Source: Serpula lacrymans var. lacrymans S7.9 (Eukaryota; Basidiomycota; Agaricomycetes; Boletales; Serpulaceae). Taken from it: 64,000 nt of DNA. Positions 42,629 to 56,640 of this stretch are shown one piece after another (within the stretch, counting starts at the first letter, position 1; every line of letters starts with the position of its first letter). The stretch is taken from assembly GCF_000218685.1 (NCBI RefSeq), contig NW_006763301.1, positions 868,001 through 932,000 of the forward strand, given 5' to 3'. The position numbers and the translations under genes are program-made. The notes below the pieces were generated by a model that saw only the letters and a list, made by a program, of their open reading frames with translations, ran no database searches and was not told where the DNA came from.

Positions 42629-45449
42629 TCAACGTCTTGTCCTTGCCAAGGTCTTTATTCGTGGTCGTGTCGGTGTCTCATCGTTGAGCGGCAAACGAGC
42701 TGGTATGGTGCTAGAAGAAGCTGCAGGGAGGCCATTGCCCCTTCTGGATGACTCTCCTCCTAGGAGAGCTCTAGCTCGCTGGTGAGTGGTAGGGCGAGAA
42801 GCCGAAGGTGCCCATCGAGACGTCCTACGACCCTCAGTCATCAACTCATCCTCTGAATCCGCTGGACGGTCCGCGGGAGCAGCACTGCCTCCTCGCTCTA
42901 CCTCTCTCTCTGGTTCCACAGACTCTGGATCGGAGAGTGTGACCTCGAGGTCCTGATCCATGGCATCTACATCCGCTTGTTCGATCTCTTCTTCGTCTTC
43001 ATCATCGTCGGTTCCATCGTCGTATATACCGCCTGGAGGCTCGCCCACCCAATCATCGTCATCATTACCAAAGTCCCAGACGTCCAACTGAGTAGTAAGA
43101 TTACGATTGCTAGCAGCTACACACCATCGGCCCTCGAAGACGACCTGCCATACGCCACTGATGCCTGTCAATAGATCCCGAACCACGGAGCCATCGCGGA
43201 CATCCCACATCTTCAGTGTGCCATCAGACCCACTGAGGACTTTAAATTCGTCGTGTTGAAAGCAAGTGATCGCACCAGTGTGGGCTGCAAGAGTATTTCG
43301 CAATTCGCCAGTATCCGGATCCCATATTCGAAGCGTCGAGTCGGCAGCAGCAGATACAAGATAAGACGGAGAAAGGCCAAGAAGCCCAACAAGAGAGGTG
43401 TGGCCCGTTAGTGTGTGCTGACATTGCCCATTACGGAGATTCCACACCCTCACGGTCCCATCCATAGATCCAGAACACGCTAGATTGCGGCTGAGGTCAA
43501 GCACAACGCTGTAGACTGCAAACAAAACTGAGTAACAGACCACTGACATCGGAGTGCAAAACTAACCTTTCTGAGTATGACCGACTAAAACCCATTTGCA
43601 GTCACCAGTGATGATATCCCATATTCGAACGGTGCAATCGTAACTTCCAGAGACTAAAGTACGACCTCTAGCCGCAAGAGCGCGGACAGCATGGTCGTGT
43701 CCTTCCAGATGTATCTTATGATATGGGTTTTCCTCCACATCCTCCTTGGTACGTGAGTCATCCAAGAACATAGAAGCAAAAAGAATTGAAAGCTCACCTC
43801 TGATGGGTCGGCTTCCACATCATCTGCACCGTCACATCTGTACTCGGGATCTCCAGGTCGTGGTAACGTCCAGACTCTCAACGAATGATCACGGCTGCCA
43901 GTCACAATCACAGACCGCTTGGGCCATTTCTCCTTCGTGACGACGCCGTTTTCGTCCTCCATATCTATCCACTCTGGCTTTACGATGGCAAGACATCGCA
44001 CAGTACTTGTATGACCTCCGAATATGTGCGTACATCTTCCAGTAGATAGATCCCAAATGCGCACTGTCCGATCTGTTGATCCGGTTACTAACGTATCCTT
44101 GCTTGCCGCCATGGCCCAAACTCCTCCTTCGTGTCCATCTAAAGCTTGGAGCAGCTCTCCAGTCAAAGGTGAATAGACGTGAATCGAGTGATCATCAGAC
44201 GCGGATATAATGCGACCATGCGAGAACAAAAGACATGTCACAACCGAAGACCCATGAGCAGGAAAAGATCGATGTTTGGGTTCCTCGTTGTGCACCCAGC
44301 GAGTTCGTGTAAGATGTCGTGATTTGAATAGCATTTTGTACGGGTGGGGTAGTGGTAGCGGATTTCCAACAGGTGATATGAGCTGCGCTTGGGTCTCCTG
44401 TTGCCGTCTTGCAAAAATGGATTGAGCAAAAGCTCGTTCTGTGTCACCTCCGAACCAGATCTTAGTATTCTTTAACAAGTCTCGCCACAGCACAGGATCA
44501 GAATCGACGATTGCTCTCCAAGACCTTGATACCCTAGAAGCGCGGGTGAGAGTTGAATATGGTAGATAGCTAAGGACCAAGGACACCAGCTCCGGGGGTA
44601 ATAGCGTCAAAAAGTCCCGCGCTAATGTCGGCGTCAACACTGAATGCAGTGTGCGCAGAACGGGTAAAGGAGAGTGCCGAAGCAAAGTCAAGAGAAAATG
44701 AGACTGTAGCTGTGGTGGAAGGGTACTAAAATGCGAAAGCAACGAGGGTAACGTCAAAAGAGTCGTTAAAGCAAGGTCAGGCTGTAACGGTGCCTGAGGT
44801 TGGGGTGAAGATGCCCCACTTGGCGGTGCTGAAGGCCAGATGCACTGGGGCGGTGGAGAGCCGTGGGGAGACGGTAAAGGAGAAGGGGGTGCTGCTGCAT
44901 TGAGTGTTGATAGTTGCGGTAGATGTGTGGCTCTTGCTTTCTTGCGAGGAGGGGTGTTTGTTTCAAGATCGTGTGTGGACTCGACGCCTTCCATCATATT
45001 GTCTGATCCGTGCGAGCGTTTTCTGCCGTACCGTTCAACAGCCTCTGTGAGACCAATGACCTTCCCATTGTCGCCTCCTTCCTCTGGCTTCAGCATCCGC
45101 CACCCCTTGCCACTAGCAACGGCATCCTCCTCCTGCATTTCGTCCTCACCCTCCTCTCCATCGCGGAATGTGGCACGAGCACCGCCTGGAAATACTAAAG
45201 GAAAGCGTCTTAATGAGCTCGGAAGGTGAGCCCGCAATAAAGGAAAGCCTTTAGAATATTTGGGTTCGGAAGGGGGCGGGAGTGCAGGAAGGGGAATTGG
45301 CGCGTATGTTGTAGTTGTTGTCGTGGTCGTGACGACGCTGCATAAACAGGTCAATGTCCCTCCAGAGATATATATTTTTCAAGGAAAACATACGTTGTTG
45401 TGTTCACAGATGGAGCCAGAACCAGCGTAGGGCGCTGATGATGGCTCAT
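42629..45449 (-). CDS. F-box / WD40 protein, Cdc4-type SCF substrate receptor
   Basis: Starts at 45449 (MSHHQRPTLVLAPSVNT). One intron leads to VVTTTTTTTTYAPIPLP, a Thr run. A disordered N-terminal third with a basic KKARATH motif is followed by an F-box (LLPPELVSLVLSYLPYSTLT, then SRSWRAIV, about residues 270-320). Eight WD40-like blades follow, for example LVTGSTDRTVRIWDLSTGRC, IVTGSRDHSLRVWTL, LVSGSYDCTVRIWDI, LACSGSMDGTVRVWNL and VLSGSDGTLKMWDV. An acidic, Arg-containing tail stops at 42629. Cdc4 proteins bring phosphorylated targets such as CDK inhibitors to the SCF ubiquitin ligase. Two further short introns lie in the blade region. Sits tail to tail with the cyclophilin gene. Exact orthology (Cdc4 versus other F-box/WD40) is inferred. 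Confidence 0.9.
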
Positions 45450-48400
45450 TGTCGAAAAATAAAGGGAATGTTGAATATTGAGTGGTGAACGCGTTCTGTA
45501 ACATGAAGGCAAGCACCTCGTTCAGCCACAACGCCACATTAATTAGAGCGCCACTTAAACGTTAAGTTCCGCTTTAGGTACCTGTAGAACAGCTATCTGA
45601 GTATTGCTACTACTAATTTGTCTAGAAATCCTCATTTTCTTTTATTCCTGATGGTCTTGTGCGTAACATCAGTGCGTTTATGTTTCCAGAAAAATAGTTA
45701 TGCAGCTTTGCGCTACAGCCCTTTGCGGTCCATCAGCTAGATCATCTATCCGACTTGAGAGGGTTAGTACCTCATCATAGCTGAAAGCCCTAGAGCTCAT
45801 TGTATTGTATCTATGACAATATTTCTCAGCTCCTTACATGAAGGTACCAGGCATGTTCGTACCATTACGAAATATTGCACCTTAAATGATTATTAATGCC
45901 ATGAACTTGGCGAGTCCTGATGAATTCAGAAGGATGTTTTAAGTCTACTTTTCTATCAGGAGAGCTGTTGAATTCAGAAGCGCGACCCTTTGACAGATTA
46001 TTCAACGGAGCACCGTCAAACAACTGAATGCATCCCCTGAATCCCTAGAGGTAGTATTATTTCCCATGTTGGTGTATTCATGGCATTTTGGCACTTTACA
46101 GCTTGCAACGTGGACACTCGGAACTGTCAAACAAATCTTATGAATAACTGTGCGTGTGCAGAAGTTTCTAAAGATTTACTCTACTCGGATCACCACCTCT
46201 TTCGGACATCGTACCACCATTCCAAGTACCTCTACCCTCCCGAGGTCATCCTGGAAGTGGGCGGCAAATGTCGGAAACCTGATTCTCTTTGCGCGAAGTA
46301 CTATTTTCGTAAGCGGATCAGTGCAACCGTTAGAAAATGTTACACGTAACTCAAGCCCGCTCACTATGCCTGCTTGTGTGAGACGACCCTACCACAATCG
46401 TTCGTTCTGAACACGCCTGCAGTCGGTGACCAGCCTGAGCGGAGGTACGTAATCTCGCCCTTCCAGCTTCATGTATCATACTTTATCGAGGAAAGCGTGA
46501 TTAGTGGATGGTTCCATGCTCGAGAAACTTTTTGTCCTTTATTGCGTGAAGAATGCAGTCTTGACTTCACCGTGTTGCAAAGTTTCTACTCACCCAATGA
46601 CTTTTTATAATTCTCAATTTCAGCTCATGCATATCGAAAACTTCAATTTCGGTAGTGCTTTCGCATTCATGTTTGTGGTTCCATATTCTAGTCTATGCCT
46701 GACATCCATGTACCTAGCGCACTACGTTTTTACGTCTCAAGCATATTTGGATACCAATTCAATTTGGCTGACTGATCAGAACGGATTTGTATAAATCAGA
46801 AAAGTCGTATCGGTTCGAGAATGGAGCGCATGGAAACACTTTCATTTCATCGTCCTGACAGGGAATTTGATCCTTATACATTGTCACGGTAGACATAAGC
46901 GCGAGAAAAACAAAGATAACCATGGTCCTTGCCAGATTTACGGAGTAGCTGTCACCGCTCACCTTTGTGAGAACACTTTCGCCCAAATCATCGCAATAAC
47001 GTTTTTCCGGCGGCTTCGTTAGTAACGCGTAGGAGAAACAGGGGCTTCGCAGAGTATGTGGTAAGCAAGAGACAACTTCAATCGCCCATCGAGGAATATC
47101 TTGGCTTGCAACATGTGCAGGACGAACCATGAATAGAGTACGGAAGGCTTGCTGTAGCGCGAGCGAGTGAACTTTAGGAGTGCTGGTCGTAACGTACCAA
47201 ATGCGGCGGCAAGGACCATGCGAAACATGTAAGTAAGCAATGAACCTTGCAGCGAGCGCGGGCGTGTAGCGTCCATTGTCCTCTAAAAAAATTTCAATTT
47301 TTTATCGATTAGACCAAAGAACAACAGAAAATATGCGTGCCCACTTTTTTCACCGTTCGGCTTCACCTTGTAAAAATCAAGTATTTTTTCTACCGCAGAA
47401 ATGATAAAAAGGCGCATGGGCGTGTGGCTAACTCTGTTCGCCATTTGGATGCTCGGTATCGCGATATGGTAAATAGCACCACCCGCTTGCATCAGCACAA
47501 CATAATAGTAGAGCGCAAATCGAGCCACCCACTCATTTCGAACCCACCACGGCCATTATACATCACTGGAGATACCATATCGAGGTCCTCCAATGACTAT
47601 CGAGGTAAACACATGGTGCCAGGGCCAGGGAAACACAAAACCGATAAGGCGGACCAGCAACGATGCCAGATTGTCCAGGAAACATAGCTACATCTCACAG
47701 GCTTGGCGCATGGCCCCAAGGTCTAGAATCCTGATTTCATGGAACTTCGCCGTTGCGGGAAAGGGCTTGTTTCACTTCTTCGTAGAAGGCTGATCACGAG
47801 TGATAATCTTGGATAAACTCAAAACCTTTTGTTTGAGAATGAGTGCACGAGAAATATTTTGTATCGTTTCCATGATACCGCCACTGTCCTCGTTCCTGGT
47901 AAAGGTAAGGAGGAGCCACTTGGCAGGACGACTTCCTTACCTGCTTGAACTGGGGTGCGCAGAAGAAATCATGACAATGTTGGCATCAATCATTGGTCAA
48001 ATGCAGACCATCGACTACCCGATAGGACATGTCGAACAAGAGATTTTACCACATACGTGCAAGATGTCCAGCCTCAAAATAGGAAAGAGGATGGGCACAT
48101 GTTGCATTGAGAAGCAGCGGCAGCACATGGCGCATACGAGATTCCATCCTCGGCGTCGGCAAGGCTGTATCTGCATGCTTTCATAATACCGTGACCGCAG
48201 TTCTCTGGTGCTGCATATAGCTCTTGGGAACGTAAGGAGTGCTGCGTTGATTATGCCGCGCAGTATTCTTGCTTGCCCTGTCAGTAAATGATACATATTC
48301 AGCAAGACGCAAGTCAAGACGGGGAAGCGGTAGCGGCTCCGGTAAGCTGTGAGAATGACACGAATTTAGTGTGGGTTCTTGGAGGAGGACTTCGGTGGAT

Positions 48401-50856
48401 AAGGATACTATAAGCATTGTTGTTACGCTGCCGATTCCAGGTAAACTGAGCAGCCAATCATATTATGGATGGAGTTGACACCGTCACGGACGTTGATGTA
48501 AAATCGAGGCCCTGGTTCCTCGATTAGGAAAGGCCAGATGAGAATACGAGGGACACATTGTATGATGATAGGGCTGCTCCAAGTTGGAGCTGCACGATAA
48601 GGCAGAAGTCAACAGCGGTTTTTCTGGAAAGAAGACCCAAGCTAGAGGAGAGTAGATGCAAGCGCGGAACAAAGGATCATGAACCATGAAATTGAGGACA
48701 TATCATTCGATCAAGAGATCATATCTTGATCCTGGCAAGGGATCCATCCTCCCTAAACCGTGACTCATTCACGTAAATCAGTGGAACAGATGAGAGAATT
48801 ATGGCGGACGAACTCTCCTTGGGCACCTATAATCAGACCGAAGTCGAGAAAGAACGCATTACAGTCATCCTCTCTCCTTACCCTCGCCCGGAAGGGACGA
48901 GAAGTATCGGCCATCACCCGATGCTCTGTACGTTTCGTCGGCTGTTTACTGGCGTTGAGTGTTGCTAGATTGCGCAGTGTGAGTTGCGAGATGGGCGCAA
49001 TGACTTATCAATATGTCGACATGTGTCAGACCTGTGAAACTGGAAGTTTAAGGCCCTCTGATATATGATGGCGCATCCAGTTCATTATGTCTGCAGTACT
49101 TGGCAGAAAAGTTGACCGTCTCCAACGACACTGATTTCACCAGACCCAGTCATCGCGATGGGGGAAAAAACAGGAAGCATATACCTTGGTTTCTCTCAGA
49201 AACACGATCGAGTCATGTATTGATATCAGACCGCTTCACTTTTCCTATTTTTGCCTATCATGAATGGATTGCATGCGCTTAGCTGCCAAATGAGCAGTTG
49301 TGTCGTGAGGAATGATGCTGTCACTGCACCTCTCTAATCATAGATTAGGAACATTCTGTCCTTTACAAGTAAGCGACAGAGACATATGGGATGGTCGACG
49401 GCAACATAAAATGCTTGGCCAAGATTGAGTGTGAGCGGTAGATGAACGTGTCAAGATAAGAGTAGAGACCGGCTAAAAAGGGAAGGGGTATGGTATTGTG
49501 GACATACGAGAAGGGATCAAAGAGCTGGGACGTGACCCAACTTGCCATAACAACGCCTTAGTAAATGGTAGACAGGTGACGAATGAATGTGCGCTACCGA
49601 ATCTTCATTAAAGGTGGTATTATGAATAAAATTAGTAATTTCTAGGAGGGAAAGGGGTGAAAGGAGAGGCTTACAGCATGGAGTGGGTAGGTGGTGTGTG
49701 CTTCTGCAAAAACTCCTCATGTTTCGTACCGTATTGAGGGATGATGCATGCCAAAAATACGAGAGAACCGAGGAAAGGAATATGATGGTTTGTAGGATTA
49801 ATGCTTGATTTTCGGAAACGGACCGCAAAGCACGAGGACGGTGAAGCGGGAGCAAAAGCGTCACTTTAACGGGAGCGCATAAATGAAAGCAATACTATAT
49901 ATGTGCCCTGTGCCATAGCTAAGCTATATTGGCACGAACGAGCCCGCGAAAGCCAGTCAAGGTTTACGTTACGAGAGTGCGACAGAGAGAAGAGTGCAAC
50001 AGCCACCTGGTTCGGAAGTTGCCGTGAATTGGCCGATAGTGTAAAGGATGCAGCGGAGAAGGAGGATAAGACCGCAATCAAAGGCGAGCATTACAACACC
50101 AGAAATAACAGCAGGCCAGGATCAGAGTGTGCAGACTCGATGTGCTCCCACGCAGGTGACAGCAGAACATATGTCGTGACGAGCAATACGCTCCGAGCGC
50201 ACCGAAACGTAAGAAAGACACTGTTTGGCAGACTCTGCAGTATGATGAAGAGGAAGAAACATCATTAATAAACCGACAGGCGGCCGCTGCAAAGGATGTT
50301 AGTAATGCTGGCGAGAAAAAGTGGACGAGGTGGTCTCTGGCAGAATTCTGAAGCTCCATTTGTACGGCAAGGCTCATGAAGAAAACATAAGTGGAGGCCG
50401 ACATGGGTGGAGGCTGCAGGGAGGCAGATTGAAACTCAGCTGAGGCGCAGGCCGAGGTGCCACCAGAGATTGCAGCAGCGAGGTGTTCCCAAGGATTGTG
50501 CTGTAAGGTTATACTCATCTGAACGTGGAAGAGTTTCGTTGTTCTGCATCGCTGGTGCTATCTTGGACCAGGCTCTATTGAAAGCCCAAGTGGGATTCCA
50601 GACGCTTACACGAGTGACACCGCGCCACCCCCGCTTTTTCCCGTGGGCCCATTCCCAAGTTTCTGTCATCGACGAATCGCACGTGAGCACTCGCGTTTCT
50701 TGAATCGCAGTGGTCTAATCTGCTTTATATCTCAAGAACACAACAGGTACTTTCTTTTTTCTCTAGCCTTTCCTCTCATTAACCATGTTCGTTCCTTTGT
50801 CGCCCCCGCACTACACCCAGATTTACCTGGACCAGTCATACAGGTTCGCCCACGAC
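45450..50856. other. 5.4-kb region without a recognisable gene
   Basis: Only short open frames occur on both strands (for example 46080-46410 +, 47019-47276 -, 47800-48186 +, 49517-49864 -). None shows a domain I know, and they do not join through good introns. No LTR ends or target duplications were found. CpG is not obviously depleted, unlike the transposon blocks. It may hold decayed genes, a non-coding RNA or long regulatory DNA upstream of the priB-like gene. Confidence 0.5.
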
Positions 50857-53800
50857 ATGTCCATGCACCATCAGGACCATGGTCTCCCCCAGTCCTCAAT
50901 GCCCCCTCCAAACTCCCCTCAGATTCCAATAGATCCCGCCCTCGCCCTCTATCCGCCCTATTATACCTATCAACAGCCCCAGCACATCCCCCACCACCTC
51001 GCTCTTCCCCAGAATCTCTCCTCGCCCTCGTCCCAGGGATCAGATACTATCGGCACCCCCCCTACAGAGCACGTGCCCTATACAGTCTCTAATATGAATG
51101 GGAAACGGCCCTCCTCTTCTCTGGCTAGCGGCACAACGGCCAGCAGTAGTCGCAAAAAGGCGCGCAAGGACGACGAGGACAATGATGGTCAGAGCCCTGC
51201 TACCGAAAAGGAAGAACCTAAAGCGAAGCCAACACGTGGCTCACGGTGATTATCATCCCTCTTACTTTCTACTCACTTCTGAAGACCACACACAGTGCTT
51301 GTACGGTATGTCGTCGCTTGAAAATGAAGTGTGTGGGTGCCGAACAAGGTCCACCGTGCAAACGTTGTGTTACCGGAAACCATGAATGCATCTTCGAGGA
51401 ATCAAATCGTGGAAAACGTTCTTCCAAGTAAGCATACTTATCGTATTCCTTGCCAAGTATGACCAACACTGATTTACAGCCCAAGAAAACACGAACTTCT
51501 TACTCGTTCCTTGCGAAAAATGGAGCGCACTCTTGATACCGTACTCAGGTCTATCGGCAACCCTAGCATTGCTTCAGGCATGGTGTCTAGGTCACCATCA
51601 CCCTCTGGTCAGACGGCAACCACTCAAGCGTTGATAGCATCTCCTTCCCCACCTCCGCAACCTGCTTTTCAATCTCAGGGTGGTGTACCTCCTTCGACGT
51701 CTCCTAAGTTGCATTCACTCCCTGACAATGCCCTGAATCCATTGGGTCTTCTCGCCGAGGCTAGTTTAGCAAATCGTCGCGCTCAAGGAAACGCTGCTAG
51801 CTCTTTCACCGCTCGACCTCCAGAAGATGATGACGAAAGAAGATTGGGCGTAGCTAGCGACAATTACTTTAAACCTGGTTTGCATCTTTTACTCAAAATC
51901 ACTTTTACTTTGGTTGATAATCAATTTCAGGCCCAATGACAATACTTCCTCTCCGTAGATTGTATATTGAACGGCAAGTACAGCCAGAAATGCTGAGTTT
52001 TGTCAGTACGGAGGAAGTTGTGACATTATTCGACATGTGCGTACATTTCGAACTATGTTATTTTTATCTATTTATCGATTGTCTTTCTAGCTATTTCGAT
52101 CATATCAATGTATGAGTTTATATCTTTTCCTCGTTTCTTATATCTGAAATTTGATCGATCGACAGATGCATTGTAATCTCTTCGACCGCGATTTCCACAC
52201 TCCATCTCTTGTGTGTTCACGATCACCGTTCTTGTTGACTACAAGTACGTGCCCAGAGGCTCTTCGACCTTGATCTCTCTCACTAACTTTTATCTAGTAT
52301 GTGCCATTGCATCTAAATTCTATAACGGTCGACCAGAGCTACACGCAAAGCTTACCGAGCTGGCGAAAAAGCTGGCTTTCAGTGTACCCGCTAGAGGTTA
52401 CAAGTCCTTGGAGATTGTCCAGGCATATCTCCTCCTGACCTTGTGGGGATCTGGTGCCGTTGAACGTTACGAGCAGGACAAAACCTGGATGATGCTCGGC
52501 ATGGCCATCAGGTTTGTTATTTTCGTAAATGTTATTACGTTTTATGTTCCTTGCTGACGCCATCCCCGATAAGAATGGCTACTGATCTCAATCTCCACCG
52601 AAAAACCGCGGTCACTAGCCAGGATACGCCTGAAGGTCGGGCACGTGATACGGAAGTGCACAACCGCGAACGGACATGGTTCCTTTGCTTTGCGCTTGAT
52701 CGAAGTGCTAGTGCACAAATGGGGAAGCCTCATTCGATTAAGGAAGAGTATGTAAACTGCTATTTCTTGCGTTACCTCACTCCCCTGACTCGTGTTCTGT
52801 AGCTTCATCATTCGTAATGCTTTGCAATGGTGTCGGGCACCCGTTGCGACACCGGGGGATATGTCACTCGCGTCGTATGTGGTAAGTGTTGTATTTTAAT
52901 TTTTAGTTAACCGAGAATTTGAACTCATGATGTCCCTAGGAATTGCAACGTATTGTGTCGCGTAGTCTGGACTTCCTTTACTCCGGGACGAGTTCGGCGT
53001 CTGGACTACAAACAGACTGTGACTACTTGATAGTTATCAAGACTATCGAAACTCAAATCTTTGCTTGGGAACATGAGTGGACCGTGGTTCGGCCGATGGG
53101 ACTTGGTGAGTCTCTTGTTCTTCACGATGGTGCTACTGTAATAACTAATAGGCGTGCCAGCGGACGGTGTAGTACGCACGTACTCCGCGACGATGCAGAA
53201 ATTCTACTTCCACTACTACATGTTGGTCATTAACTCCTTTGGTTTGCAAAATGCGATGGAACGTTCGGCGGTCGACATTGGGCACTTCTTTGCTCGTTGC
53301 CATACGTCAGCTACGGCTGTTGCCGTTATGGCTCGGGATGAGCTGGCTCCTAGGGGTTACTTGAAGTATTCCCCGGATTCTCACTTTGTATTCGTGTCGT
53401 ATGCTGTTTTGTCTTTGCTCAAAGTAAGTGCCTTGCGAGTTTGAATATTCAGTGATTTGCTGACATTTTCCATCGCTAGCTCATCCGCCCAGAGTTTCAA
53501 CCATTTTTGGAGAACGACCAAAAAATATTCGATCTCGTAAAGGACGTCGTGTCAACATTTGAAGGCGTTGCTGTTAATTCGCACCACACTCCTGCACTAT
53601 ACAGCACTTTCCTTCGGGCGCTTATATCGGCACGCACAGACGGCTCATCAAGCCGTGCTGAGAGCCAGGCGGAAGCGGCTCTCTCCTTGGAAAAAGATGA
53701 TCCTTCCATGCAAGGAGACCCCAATCATCAGATGAACCACCAAAATAATCAGGGGACGTACTCGAACAGTCATGCCATGAATAATGCGCTTGGTATCAAC

Positions 53801-54208
53801 GAGTTCCAGTTCGAGAGCGAGATGGGACCTGTGGCTGACATCACGACTTTCCCACCGACCATGGCAGTGATGCCTAATTCTGAAGAGACCATGGGCATGC
53901 TTTCTATGGATAGCATTCTCAGCACTGGATTCTGGGATAGTGTTCTTGTTCCTGGTACGTAAATGCTGTTATCTTTGTGACATGGTATTTCCTGAAGTTG
54001 TTTGATTATCTATTCAGGCTACTCTGATACGATGGAAGGTATAAGTGGCGGGTTCGTTTTTGGGGCTGGGGGAAGCGGGCTTATTACTCCGCGCTGGATG
54101 CCTTCGCCTCTGCCTTCAGGTACAAATACCCCCTCTAGAGGACAGAACCCCATGGATTTCAGTCAGCAAAACCTCAATGTTGCTTTCCAGAAAGAAATCT
54201 CTCACTGA
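50857..54208 (+). CDS. Zn(II)2Cys6 transcription factor, priB-like
   Basis: Probable start is MSMHHQDHG (50857); an in-frame ATG at 50785 would add 24 residues. The N-terminus is Pro-rich (IPIDPALALYPPYYTYQQ), then a basic Ser/Lys segment. After an intron comes the zinc cluster CTVCRRLKMKCVG, then CKRCVTGNHEC (C-x2-C-x6-C-x8-C-x2-C-x6-C) followed by IFEESNRGKRSSK. The middle-homology (fungal_trans) region follows: VCAIASKFYNGRPELHAK, YLLLTLWGSGAVERYE, MLGMAIR joined to MATDLNLHRKT, and ERTWFLCFALDRSASAQMGK. The Gln/Asn/Met-rich tail may activate transcription. The sequence around the cluster resembles priB of Lentinula, which is linked to fruiting; target genes are unknown. About nine introns. 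Stop at 54206-54208. Confidence 0.9.
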
Positions 54209-55033
54209 GCGAGAAGAATACTTTTGATTGCGCCAAGTTCCATCTGAACGTCTATTTTTGTATTGTTCGCCTTTCTTGGTTTCGTCTTGTCTCTGGTCCC
54301 TCACCTTCCCCATCCAACGTTGAAATGTGTTTTCCCATTCCATGTATCTCTCCGTAGCGTTCATCTGTTTTTTGTGATATATGCACATCTTTTTCTAGTC
54401 TCCATAGAGTTAATTAGTCTGGATCTCGGACCAGTCGTAGGATGTACATTAGTCTTATGTAGTAGGAGGTGTGAATAGAAACGACGTTTGAAGCGGTCGG
54501 TGGATAGTCGCGGAGCTGGAAAGCTTATTGCCATGTGTGTGCTCAGGGGACTTGAAACGGAACTTGAACTTCTTGAAGCAGACCCGACTCGGAGGTCAAG
54601 TTTGACTCCTCTCGACGTTGCTCTGCAATTATTTCTCTCACTTGATGGTTGTTTATTTTGACGGGCTATTAGCGCGCGGTGACGGCGACTGTGAAGCCAA
54701 GACGACGCCTCATGTGCTCGGGCATCGTGCTACGTGCTGACTAGGCCCGGGCTCTGACCCACTATGGTTTGGCCGGTTACACTTGACATGCTGCATCATC
54801 AACCGCTGAGTTATATCGTCCCGTGTTCTTGTCCACAAAAAACGTCCAGAGCTCCGTGCCTGGAGGCCCTTTTTTTTCACATGTATAAAGTGAATTGTGT
54901 CGCAGATGATGGTACTTTTATTTTTATTTTTATAGCCCGACGTTTTCACCTGTCGCGCCATCTGAAGAAGACTCATTCCTCTCTTGAATTACTTTCATTT
55001 CACCAAAGGAACAACTTGATCCAAAAATTTAAA
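54209..55033. other. Intergenic region
   Basis: 825 bases with no gene. TTTTTATTTTTATTTTTATA near 54916 is an AT-rich run about 110 bases ahead of the next start codon. Confidence 0.4.
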
Positions 55034-55857
55034 ATGGCCCTGATGAAAACTCTAATTATCTTTTCGTTCGTCGCTTGTAAGTGCTATTTTCAGGGTGTAG
55101 GGTCAGACACGGGTTGACAATCGAGATACGCTCTGTGCGCATCTCTAGTTTGCAGCGCTGACATATCGCTCTACCTCCCGGATTTCGACTCGGAGCCCTT
55201 CAGCGTTAACGTCCTGGGCGTCGGTTCAGATGGCCAGACGACGTACGAAGTATTCCCTGCGGAGCCCACGGGGACCTCGATTGGTCAAACCTCGGCGTTT
55301 GTGGACACAGGTAATCATATTATCTTGACATAACTTGTTATAACTCTGGGCCCTGACGAATGAGGGATTGATCTATCACGATAGCGATAGCCACTCTGGT
55401 GGAAGGCCCTAGCAGTTTTGTTCTCAATTACGATTATCCGCAAGTGTCGGTTATAGAGTCGTGCAATATAGCAAACGGCTTGGAGTCGTGCAAGATAAAC
55501 ATGATGGCCACCACTATAACTTATGTCCAAATCGCCACGCCCATGTTGGTTGAGGGCGGCGGTAGCGCTAGCCCTATGTTTACGGGACCTATGTTCACCG
55601 GAGGTACTACGATGTACTACACGAACGGTATTCCAGTTACAAGCACGGTCAGTGCCAGTGCCAGTATGTCAGCTCCTACCGCATCTCCGACTGCTAGCGG
55701 TGCTGTTCCCGGTTCAGGAAGCTCTGCTGGGTCTGCGCAGACATCTGCCAGTTCACCAGCTCCTACGCAAACGAATGGCAGTACGATGATGACTCTGCCC
55801 AGATCTATTTTGATGGGTGTCATCGGTGTTGTCGGCATTTCTCTGGGTTTCATATAA
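55034..55857 (+). CDS. Uncharacterised secreted, probably GPI-anchored cell-surface protein
   Basis: A short exon encodes a signal peptide (MALMKTLIIFSFVAF). The next exon gives CSADISLYLPDFDSEPFSVN, VLGVGSDGQTTYEV and GTSIGQTSAFVDT. After another intron come AIATLVEGPSSFVLNYDY, ESCNIANGLESCKI and a Ser/Thr/Ala-rich spacer of about 70 residues (SASASMSAPTASPTASGAVP). A hydrophobic C-terminus (SILMGVIGVVGISLGFI) ends the protein, as in GPI-attachment signals. About 240 residues. The layout is very common among basidiomycete wall proteins of unknown role; no enzyme motif is seen. Confidence 0.85.
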
Positions 55858-56640
55858 GATTACTGGATTTGGACGAGGCATATTTTGGGTTTTACGGACT
55901 GATTTGGGTATGGTGTTTTGAGTACAGTTCGTGTTTGCCTACTACATCATATAGTACTAAAATGTGTATCGATCTAGTTGGAAAAAAACAGCAATGGAAG
56001 CTGGTGCAATAACCCCTAGACGGAGACAGAACGACTATCCCCTGATTGCGAAGTGGTAATGACATGAAAAGCATGCCATTGTTCTCCGAGAATGGGTACG
56101 TATATGATGGCAGCTATCGGGATTGCCGCGTAAGGCATCTGTGATTGTCACCGCCTCGCTGCGGAAGTATCACAAGCTCTGCTCGGGAAGGGAGCGATAC
56201 GAAAGAGGCGAGCGATGCTGGATCTTGATACCAGCGTGCCAGATGTGTGCAGGGGAAGAGAAGAGGATGGAGTGGAGGGTGCCATCGTGTGGGCTTGGTT
56301 ATATATGGAGCCATCTCGGGTTTGGGAGTGCGGTCACGTGTGTGTGGCTGAGACTTTGCCTCGCAGGCAACACGTTTCGTGCACAGATTTGGGCTGTAAA
56401 GGCTGATAATCTCCCATTTTTACCATCGGAAATAGTTTATTCATGGCTCGAAATCTGTCGCAAAAAGGAGATGTGATTAAAACAGAGTCCCACTGCTTTT
56501 GCTTTTTTTTTCTCAGTTCCCGTAACACGGCTTCTCCCTTATAACCTCTTCTTCTCAGCCATCCTTGCTCCCTTCCCGCCCGCCCATTCCTCGTCGTACA
56601 GCTTGTATCCCACAAGAAAGCCAGGGACTCCTGCCAGTAA
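55858..56640. other. Intergenic region
   Basis: About 780 bases without a gene. It is the upstream region of the next plus-strand gene, with a polypyrimidine run (TGCTTTTGCTTTTTTTTTCTC) near 56494. Confidence 0.4.

Noticed and set aside
47019..47276. Possible end of a metabolic enzyme (85-codon minus frame)
   Set aside because: No conserved motif could be confirmed and it does not link to neighbouring frames by convincing introns.
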